DNA from: Sipunculus nudus
Taxonomy: Eukaryota; Annelida; Sipuncula; Golfingiida; Sipunculidae
Length of the DNA: 64,000 nt
Assembly (NCBI GenBank): GCA_026874595.1
Contig: CM049310.1
Coordinates: 48,309,058-48,373,057 of the forward strand
Direction of reading: 5' to 3'
This document shows positions 56,470 through 64,000 of the stretch, in pieces (within the stretch, counting starts at the first letter, position 1; each line of letters opens with the position of its first letter). The translations under genes and the position numbers were made by a program. The notes under the pieces are model-generated. The model searched no databases. It saw only the letters and a program-made list of their open reading frames with translations, and was not told where the DNA came from.

Positions 56470-57027
56470 ATGGCTGTTTTCGTTCACATGTACCCTGCGG
56501 CGACACATGAAAATTATGACACGTGCGTCTTGTGCGGATACAGGAAGACGTATGACACTACTCGACCATGCTCTCCTGGAAGCCATCATTTTCCTGGAGA
56601 ACACACAACGCTAGATGAGTCACTGGATTGCCTGTTATGCGTCTGCATCGAACCATTTGACGGATGTGCCTCCTTATTTCATCTGGTAGGTGATATTCGT
56701 GCTCTTCACATCTATGGTGAAATCTTGGGTTACTCCTGTTTTCCTTGTGTGTTTTGCGGATGGCAGTGCGATAGGATGCAGGTGCCGTGTGTAACTGACG
56801 TCGAATGGAAACGGCTTTTGGGAAAATCGGTCTGGCTCACAGACCTGGCATGCGGTGACAGACGCGCTAGACGATTTAATGAGAAGGTGTCCCGTTACTG
56901 GATGCACAGGCCTGTAAATGCAGTGACCGTTTTGTACAGGCGCGAGATCGGTTTACCTGTACTACAGAACCATACACGGTACATGTACAGGAGTGGACGT
57001 ACATGTCGTGCGTGGCCTTCATGCTGA
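56470..57027 (+). CDS. Cys-rich zinc-binding-like protein, copy 2
   Basis: Same protein as 50954-51511 with its own TATA box (56409-56416). One silent difference (AGA to CGA). Confidence 0.7.
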   Translation: MAVFVHMYPAATHENYDTCVLCGYRKTYDTTRPCSPGSHHFPGEHTTLDESLDCLLCVCIEPFDGCASLFHLVGDIRALHIYGEILGYSCFPCVFCGWQCDRMQVPCVTDVEWKRLLGKSVWLTDLACGDRRARRFNEKVSRYWMHRPVNAVTVLYRREIGLPVLQNHTRYMYRSGRTCRAWPSC

Positions 57028-57159
57028 CGTAAGCGTATCGTACGTGCATATATAATATATATAGTGGTTCGGGTGAGCTAAGACGTCAGTACAGAGTGAG
57101 ACTGTCAAGGTTATCACTTCGTGTGCAGTGTGTCTTCATCCGTGCATACACATATTCAA

Positions 57160-57936
57160 ATGGATGATATACTAGAGCTGTCCGATGAAAACACAAGCAT
57201 GTTTGAGAAGAATGAAAGAGGACGTACTGCTCCAGAGCAAGAGGTTTGCTGCATATGCGGGGTTTCAGTATCATGCCTCCGCTCGCATGTTGCTGTATCT
57301 CATCTGCCTTGGTTCGCTGACCCGATCTCCGCCTGTTCTGTGTGCAGAATGAATTTCGGCGACATCTGGCATCGCAAAGAACACGAGGACAGATTCCACG
57401 CAGGACGTTCCTGCCTGCTGCACAAGGACACGTATATATGCTACATGATGCCGTATATGCAAAGCATATGCAGAATGTTGGGATGTTCGTACATGAGCAA
57501 CCTCCCGCTGCTCGTGAGAACAAAGGGGTTGCAGCTTATACGTTCCTGTCAGCTTTTAGAAGGTGAGTGTCTGTACTTCGTGTCCTGGACAGGAGAGAGG
57601 CGTGGTTTTAAACCGGAAGACCCGCGTTATCTCAAGGACTGCGCGCACTGGCGTGTGCTGCTACGTCTATTGCACGCAACGAGATACCTGACAGGATACG
57701 CGTCGAGATACTCGAGTGAATACGCGACAGAGAACACTACGCCTGATGACGCCCATTACTCAGGCAACACATGCACGCGCCCCATCCTTGTCGTATCAAC
57801 CAGTACACACGGCACCCGTAGAAATCGCCCAAGAGACACTCACGGCGACAGAAAACATAAAACGCGTACACGTAAAAACGCAAAGTCACGGAAACGACGT
57901 CACCAGGACGAGCATTCCAGTGGAGAAAACGTATAG
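57160..57936 (+). CDS. Two-finger, basic-tailed protein, copy 2
   Basis: Same as 51644-52420 except Phe at residue 140. Promoter and AATAAA are retained. Confidence 0.75.
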   Translation: MDDILELSDENTSMFEKNERGRTAPEQEVCCICGVSVSCLRSHVAVSHLPWFADPISACSVCRMNFGDIWHRKEHEDRFHAGRSCLLHKDTYICYMMPYMQSICRMLGCSYMSNLPLLVRTKGLQLIRSCQLLEGECLYFVSWTGERRGFKPEDPRYLKDCAHWRVLLRLLHATRYLTGYASRYSSEYATENTTPDDAHYSGNTCTRPILVVSTSTHGTRRNRPRDTHGDRKHKTRTRKNAKSRKRRHQDEHSSGENV

Positions 57937-58500
57937 ATAATAAAAAAAAAACAGTTTATATCCAGTCGACGGCCTTAATGCTTTGTTGGAAAAAGAGCAT
58001 GGACTAATTTGAATTGAAATTCAAACGAATTAACATTTCTTCTTAAAGGCGAATTAATATTGTTTGTAAAGTCACTGTCCTTTCCGTCACGTCAAATATT
58101 GTGCTTCATCTCAGCGCCATGTGTATTGTTTGTATGTATGCTTGATTTGCACGCAGTAAAAATATTGTCCTGCTTTAACGGGTGTCTGTCGTTCTTTACG
58201 CATGCCACATTTACACACACTCACAAACATGAATCACACACACACACAAACATGAATCACGCACCAAAGGCATCGCAACAGGAAAAAAAGCGGGGGAGCT
58301 CCCGGTGTATGTTACGTGCACATGAAGGTTATATGTATGCATGCATGGAAACGTATGGCAGGTATCAGTACGAAACATACACTCAATAATATCAAAGTTG
58401 TGTTTATTTTGGTTTAATTACATGCTTCATCACGCAGTACTTCGGTAACAAAACACTGTCAGGTACAATGAAACGGAGAACCATGCATGTCCGACCTGTG

Positions 58501-58968
58501 TTACTCTTTTTTGGAGACCTCGACCTTTCCCGGTGTCATTTCGGACAAGATCCTGTCCATTTGTGTTAGGTCTTCCCTCATCTCATGCAACAGTTGCGTC
58601 ATTTTTTGTAACCTCCCAACCATCACTTCCGCTGTACGTGGTGTCCAGGAACTCTGGGTCTGGTCCGGCGTGTGGCCCGACAATGGGTTTCGACGTCCTC
58701 TCCCGCGACGGCGGAGTGTGCGTGCTCGTGTACTCGTTTCACCACCATCTGTCATGCTTGTGTCAGACTTCTCCGCCTGTTCAAGCGTAGAACGTTCCTC
58801 CCTGCACGTAGCACGGTCCAGTGTGCTAGGGATTGTATTCTCATGCGTTGGTTCGCCTTCTCCGATGTACCACTGTACTTGGGAAGTTTCGTTATGAACG
58901 ACGTCATTAACATCTTCGGGGTCTTCGTGGGTAACGTAATGCCGAGACCTGCTGAACATGGCACCCAT
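58501..58968 (-). CDS. Basic/coiled protein with myristoylation-like start, copy 2
   Basis: Identical protein to 52985-53452, with the same TATA box and poly(A) arrangement. In copy 3 only the region downstream of this gene lies inside the window. Confidence 0.65.
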   Translation of the reverse strand: MGAMFSRSRHYVTHEDPEDVNDVVHNETSQVQWYIGEGEPTHENTIPSTLDRATCREERSTLEQAEKSDTSMTDGGETSTRARTLRRRGRGRRNPLSGHTPDQTQSSWTPRTAEVMVGRLQKMTQLLHEMREDLTQMDRILSEMTPGKVEVSKKE

Positions 58969-59291
58969 GACACACCGACTTTGCTGTATAATGATATAAA
59001 GACAACCGAGCGGTTGTGCGTGTCGTCAATCACGACGCCTCCTCCTGTCTGGACCGCACTGAACGAAATGAGTCTAGCTTTATAAGCAAGCGGGTGACTG
59101 GCGTTTGACGTCACATGCCGTGGGCGGAGTCAATGTCGCATGTATTTGCGTTGCACGTGTACAGCTACGCCCCGTCTTGACCAGACTTTGCACTGAAACA
59201 CGGACGGGCCACATGTCGTCAGCCGACGAATACTAATAAAACCCACAGTGCAATCGACACGGTCACACTGTAATACAGGCGTGTTTCAGCA

Positions 59292-60428
59292 ATGTCACGA
59301 GAGCGGTTTAACAGGGAAAACCCGCGCTTTCAACGGATGTTAGACAATATACATAACATGGACGACGAAGAAGATGACGCTGACGATGATTTAGGAGCCG
59401 TAGGATGGAGTTTTCAGCAGGAACTTCCAGGACATATTCACCGTGGCCTTATGGATGAGTCGCTCCAGATGGCACGCGCAAACCCACGCGCAGCAGCAGC
59501 ACTAGCCGCGTTCTACGCCGGTGTTCCGGTTGATGACGACGACGTAGGTTTCAGTGAAGAGATGGATGACGATTCTGACATGGAAGACATGGCGTGTAGT
59601 ATGAATGACTGCGTGCTGTCAGAAGCAGACGCAGGCGTGGTACCCGATGTTAAGAACACAGGCGCGGGAGAAAGATACACTCAGGAACAGTTGCGTCGCA
59701 CAGACGAAACTGGGAGGACTGCGCTGCACAGGCTAATCGAAGAGGGAAGGTATGATGTGGTTTCCCGTATACTGGCAGGGCTGAAAGGACCGAGCTGCTA
59801 TGTGAAAGGACAGGAATGCTATGCTGTGTTGAACATTCCCAACAAGAAAGGCCGAACGTGCCTTCACTTGGCTGTCATGAAAGGACAGGCATGCTTGGCA
59901 AGGCAACTGGTCATGCACGGTGCTGTTTTAGAGGCTCGGGACTCAGATGGTAACACGCCCCTCCACATAGCCTGCGCACGAGGTGACCTGTCGACCGTTA
60001 AATGCCTGACAGCAGTCCTGGGGGAAGAGATGTTGAACATCCCATACTTTGTGCCGTTCACCAAGTTACCTCAAGACATGGACGCGGTAAACAAGGAAGG
60101 TCTGGGATTTATGCACCTCGCAGCAGCTTGCGGGGTGGAGGAACTGACGGTTCACCTGGTGAACAAGTTGGGAGCGGACGTAAACCAACGGGAAACCCGC
60201 AGTGGCAGAACGGCACTGCACATAGCAGCTGCAGCCGGTTTGAGTACCATGGTTCGGTGCCTGATCGAGAGATGCGGCGCAGACGTACACGTTAAGTCGT
60301 CCGACGGCTGGACACCCATACAGTCAGCTATGATGGAAAACCAACAGGAAACAGCTGAAATCCTTTTGAATTACATTAAGAAATGCGGCAAAGAAACGTC
60401 GGAGGAAAGCGATATAGATGAATGCTGA
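59292..60428 (+). CDS. IkappaB-like ankyrin-repeat protein, copy 2
   Basis: Same 378-residue protein as 53776-54912 (one silent change), with the divergent promoter intact. Both copies look able to express full-length product, so dosage would rise with array length. Confidence 0.85.
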   Translation: MSRERFNRENPRFQRMLDNIHNMDDEEDDADDDLGAVGWSFQQELPGHIHRGLMDESLQMARANPRAAAALAAFYAGVPVDDDDVGFSEEMDDDSDMEDMACSMNDCVLSEADAGVVPDVKNTGAGERYTQEQLRRTDETGRTALHRLIEEGRYDVVSRILAGLKGPSCYVKGQECYAVLNIPNKKGRTCLHLAVMKGQACLARQLVMHGAVLEARDSDGNTPLHIACARGDLSTVKCLTAVLGEEMLNIPYFVPFTKLPQDMDAVNKEGLGFMHLAAACGVEELTVHLVNKLGADVNQRETRSGRTALHIAAAAGLSTMVRCLIERCGADVHVKSSDGWTPIQSAMMENQQETAEILLNYIKKCGKETSEESDIDEC

Positions 60429-60899
60429 GGCGTATGTGTTTAATAAGCGAACTGTCAGGATGTAATCCTGTTTACTCCGCACACAAAATATACGTCGCCC
60501 GATTAGTGTTTTTAGTAGTGGAGCATATAAACATTTACGTCATTGGGTTTTTACTTTTACTTAAGCGTCATACCGGGTATTTCCAAGCGTCAGTTGGTAT
60601 ACTGCACACCTGCCAGAACGTGGGTACGACGCCGTGGTAACATAACCGCTAACACGTAGATTTTCCCGGATGTGTACTACGTCGGTGTACTTTTTGGAAT
60701 TCACCCAATCAGTGAGTCATCGTCGGTTTTCCCCATGTAAATCATATGCTTGCGTAAACAAGTCAGGAGGGTATGAGTCAGGAGAATTTTTCCCCCAATC
60801 AGAGACTTTCTATTGGTTGTCACTAGGAAGCATTGTGTATAAATGTGCCTGACCAGTGCCAACGTCTACATTTTGGATGAACGTCTTTATCGCCGTACC

Positions 60900-61157
60900 A
60901 TGGCCAGCAGGCGGCAAATTGAATGCATTGAACTTGCTAGAATGTGCGCGGAAGTGTCTGAGTACTCTACCCAGGGTGATAACTTCATAGACAAGTCTGC
61001 GTACTCAACAGAAAGCGTTAATGTCACGGACGATGACATGAATACAGGGGAAACACTTTCAGAAATGGACACTTCATTGACAAGCATTGACAACGGAACT
61101 GGCGGGCTATTACTAGTGTCGAGTCCGACGTGTACCTCGGTTCATTTGTCGGTTTAA
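60900..61157 (+). CDS. Small Ser/Thr/acidic protein at the junction, copy 2
   Basis: Identical to 55384-55641, again ending with the junction-formed TAA. The promoter with paired AP-1 and CCAAT sites is repeated. Confidence 0.6.
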   Translation: MASRRQIECIELARMCAEVSEYSTQGDNFIDKSAYSTESVNVTDDDMNTGETLSEMDTSLTSIDNGTGGLLLVSSPTCTSVHLSV

Positions 61158-61784
61158 GCAGCAGCAGCAGCAGCTGCACAAACAGCTGAATCACGTGACA
61201 AAAAGACCGACAACCCTGCACAAACAGCTGAATCACGTGACAAAAAGACCGACAAACCTGCACAAACAGCTGAATCGCGTGAACAAAAGGCCGACAAACC
61301 TGATGAAAAGGACGTAGGAGATGGAGCATCAGACATCACCATTCATGTGTTCTTACCGCCCTCAAAAACGTTGGAACAGGAACAGAAGGGAAAACAAGGT
61401 GCGGCTAAACAAGGTGCGGCAAAAACAGGTGTGGCAAAACAAGGTGCGGCAAAACAAGGTGCGGCAAAACAAGGTGCGACTAAAACAGGTGCGACTGCAC
61501 GCAACCCAGCTCCGACTATTGTGGAGAAATTTGATGCATTAGTGGAAGGCCCATCAGGAGCTATACCTGTTAAGTTAGCAAATTTCTCCAACGGATCGTC
61601 TTTTTTTTGTGCATGCTCTGAATGCCAGCAATGGGTATCCGAAAATCATGACAAACTGGACAAACTTGGGAAGCCTGCAGGGGAATCGCATTCGGGGGTA
61701 TCTGTGGAAATGATCAAAAAACCGTCTGAGAGGCCGTTGGATGTTGCACAGGGAACTGCTGGTCCAAAAAAATCCACAGAATGA
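61158..61784 (+). pseudogene. 5'-truncated copy of the coiled-coil repeat protein (copy 3)
   Basis: Same structure as 55642-56268: no promoter, no ATG and no coiled coil. Confidence 0.8.
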
Positions 61785-61985
61785 ATAGAAGATGGATGTC
61801 CAGCTGGACAGAGCTGAGGACGAATCATGCTTTGGAGGTAACCTGATGCACAGAAAATGAATCACGCTTTTGCTTCTCTTTGTGATATACAGTTATGGGG
61901 CGCAATTTATTCGGCCGACGATGATATAAAAGTGTACAAACAAAGAACTAACCCCTCAGACTCGCATGCATTTCGACCCGTCACC

Positions 61986-62543
61986 ATGGCTGTTTTCGTT
62001 CACATGTACCCTGCGGCGACACATGAAAATTATGACACGTGCGTCTTGTGCGGATACAGGAAGACGTATGACACTACTCGACCATGCTCTCCTGGAAGCC
62101 ATCATTTTCCTGGAGAACACACAACGCTAGATGAGTCACTGGATTGCCTGTTATGCGTCTGCATCGAACCATTTGACGGATGTGCCTCCTTATTTCATCT
62201 GGTAGGTGATATTCGTGCTCTTCACATCTATGGTGAAATCTTGGGTTACTCCTGTTTTCCTTGTGTGTTTTGCGGATGGCAGTGCGATAGGATGCAGGTG
62301 CCGTGTGTAACTGACGTCGAATGGAAACGGCTTTTGGGAAAATCGGTCTGGCTCACAGACCTGGCATGCGGTGACAGACGCGCTAGACGATTTAATGAGA
62401 AGGTGTCCCGTTACTGGATGCACAGGCCTGTAAATGCAGTGACCGTTTTGTACAGGCGCGAGATCGGTTTACCTGTACTACAGAACCATACACGGTACAT
62501 GTACAGGAGTGGACGTACATGTCGTGCGTGGCCTTCATGCTGA
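61986..62543 (+). CDS. Cys-rich zinc-binding-like protein, copy 3
   Basis: Matches copy 2, including the CGA codon. TATA box at 61925-61932. Confidence 0.7.
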   Translation: MAVFVHMYPAATHENYDTCVLCGYRKTYDTTRPCSPGSHHFPGEHTTLDESLDCLLCVCIEPFDGCASLFHLVGDIRALHIYGEILGYSCFPCVFCGWQCDRMQVPCVTDVEWKRLLGKSVWLTDLACGDRRARRFNEKVSRYWMHRPVNAVTVLYRREIGLPVLQNHTRYMYRSGRTCRAWPSC

Positions 62544-62675
62544 CGTAAGCGTATCGTACGTGCATATATAATATATATAGTGGTTCGGGTGAGCTAAGAC
62601 GTCAGTACAGAGTGAGACTGTCAAGGTTATCACTTCGTGTGCAGTGTGTCTTCATCCGTGCATACACATATTCAA

Positions 62676-63452
62676 ATGGATGATATACTAGAGCTGTCCG
62701 ATGAAAACACAAGCATGTTTGAGAAGAATGAAAGAGGACGTACTGCTCCAGAGCAAGAGGTTTGCTGCATATGCGGGGTTTCAGTATCATGCCTCCGCTC
62801 GCATGTTGCTGTATCTCATCTGCCTTGGTTCGCTGACCCGATCTCCGCCTGTTCTGTGTGCAGAATGAATTTCGGCGACATCTGGCATCGCAAAGAACAC
62901 GAGGACAGATTCCACGCAGGACGTTCCTGCCTGCTGCACAAGGACACGTATATATGCTACATGATGCCGTATATGCAAAGCATATGCAGAATGTTGGGAT
63001 GTTCGTACATGAGCAACCTCCCGCTGCTCGTGAGAACAAAGGGGTTGCAGCTTATACGTTCCTGTCAGCTTTTAGAAGGTGAGTGTCTGTACTTCGTGTC
63101 CTGGACAGGAGAGAGGCGTGGTTTTAAACCGGAAGACCCGCGTTATCTCAAGGACTGCGCGCACTGGCGTGTGCTGCTACGTCTATTGCACGCAACGAGA
63201 TACCTGACAGGATACGCGTCGAGATACTCGAGTGAATACGCGACAGAGAACACTACGCCTGATGACGCCCATTACTCAGGCAACACATGCACGCGCCCCA
63301 TCCTTGTCGTATCAACCAGTACACACGGCACCCGTAGAAATCGCCCAAGAGACACTCACGGCGACAGAAAACATAAAACGCGTACACGTAAAAACGCAAA
63401 GTCACGGAAACGACGTCACCAGGACGAGCATTCCAGTGGAGAAAACGTATAG
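62676..63452 (+). CDS. Two-finger, basic-tailed protein, copy 3
   Basis: Matches copy 2, including Phe at residue 140. The window ends about 550 bases later, within copy 3. Confidence 0.75.
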   Translation: MDDILELSDENTSMFEKNERGRTAPEQEVCCICGVSVSCLRSHVAVSHLPWFADPISACSVCRMNFGDIWHRKEHEDRFHAGRSCLLHKDTYICYMMPYMQSICRMLGCSYMSNLPLLVRTKGLQLIRSCQLLEGECLYFVSWTGERRGFKPEDPRYLKDCAHWRVLLRLLHATRYLTGYASRYSSEYATENTTPDDAHYSGNTCTRPILVVSTSTHGTRRNRPRDTHGDRKHKTRTRKNAKSRKRRHQDEHSSGENV

Positions 63453-64000
63453 ATAATAAAAAAAAAACAGTTTATATCCAGTCGACGGCCTTAATGCTTT
63501 GTTGGAAAAAGAGCATGGACTAATTTGAATTGAAATTCAAACGAATTAACATTTCTTCTTAAAGGCGAATTAATATTGTTTGTAAAGTCACTGTCCTTTC
63601 CGTCACGTCAAATATTGTGCTTCATCTCAGCGCCATGTGTATTGTTTGTATGTATGCTTGATTTGCACGCAGTAAAAATATTGTCCTGCTTTAACGGGTG
63701 TCTGTCGTTCTTTACGCATGCCACATTTACACACACTCACAAACATGAATCACACACACACACAAACATGAATCACGCACCAAAGGCATCGCAACAGGAA
63801 AAAAAGCGGGGGAGCTCCCGGTGTATGTTACGTGCACATGAAGGTTATATGTATGCATGCATGGAAACGTATGGCAGGTATCAGTACGAAACATACACTC
63901 AATAATATCAAAGTTGTGTTTATTTTGGTTTAATTACATGCTTCATCACGCAGTACTTCGGTAACAAAACACTGTCAGGTACAATGAAACGGAGAACCAT

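Larger units (their letters stand above)
50124..64000 (+). repeat. 5,516-bp tandem array (at least 2.5 copies)
   Basis: Copy 1 is 50124-55639, copy 2 is 55640-61155, and copy 3 starts at 61156 and runs off the window. Every feature recurs at exactly +5,516. The junction joins TCGGTTT to AAGCAGCAGCAG, with 2 bp (AA) shared. Copies are almost identical: I see G to T at 52061 (Val to Phe), a silent A to C at 51356, and a silent T to C at 54858, with copies 2 and 3 agreeing where both are covered. Confidence 0.97.

Noticed and set aside
40083-64000. Firm assignment to Herpesvirales/Malacoherpesviridae
   Set aside because: The style fits, but no hallmark replication, packaging or capsid gene is in the window, and I recognise none of the small proteins as diagnostic.

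Overview
The window is eukaryotic DNA from an invertebrate. A mollusc is my best guess, by inference from repeat style and gene content; nothing here is species-diagnostic. The left 39.6 kb is AT-rich host sequence with long introns, many microsatellites, short inverted-repeat elements, a tRNA-derived SINE and domesticated or transposon-like ORFs. The right part (about 40.0-64.0 kb) looks different: more GC-rich, compact and intronless, with short genes on both strands that mostly have their own TATA box 60-125 bases before a well-placed ATG.

Layout. 1-13.5 kb: no gene recognised, only repeats. 13.5-32.6 kb: ten exons of an L1CAM/neuroglian-type cell-adhesion gene on the + strand (signal peptide, then Ig half-domain exons joined in consistent phase). 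The region holding its last two exons is present three times in tandem (1.75 kb period). 34.1-36.5 kb: an 819-residue intronless ORF with two C2H2 fingers, of a widespread uncharacterised and probably transposon-derived family. 38.2-39.0 kb: two exons of a SAMD3-like uncharacterised gene with a frame break. 40.1-42.2 kb: two tandem paralogous secreted FN3-domain proteins on the - strand. 43.9-46.6 kb: an inverted-repeat structure, arms about 330 bp, enclosing an array of 105-106 bp units full of GC hairpins. 47.2-48.9 kb: 129-bp repeats and their inverted counterparts around one gene. 47.8-64.0 kb: a gene-dense block ending in at least 2.5 head-to-tail copies of a 5,516-bp unit.

The 5,516-bp unit carries a TATA-driven Cys-rich zinc-binding-like protein, a two-finger nuclear-looking protein, a leftward basic/coiled protein, an intronless IkappaB-like ankyrin protein with no visible phosphodegron, and a small acidic protein. 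A captured NF-kappaB inhibitor, secreted receptor-like FN3 proteins, a PPxY protein, compact TATA promoters and large inverted repeats together suggest an integrated or co-assembled large nuclear DNA virus. No polymerase, terminase, capsid or protease gene lies in the window, so I cannot name the family. A malacoherpesvirus-like or other invertebrate dsDNA virus is only an inference.

Three separate near-perfect tandem multiplications (1,751 bp x3, 661 bp x2, 5,516 bp x2.5+) occur in one window, each with a junction at 2-5 bp of microhomology. In two of them the first copy differs from the later copies, which agree with each other wherever I compared them. This could be real recent amplification (a gene accordion in the viral block) or an assembly artefact. 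Raw long reads would decide it.
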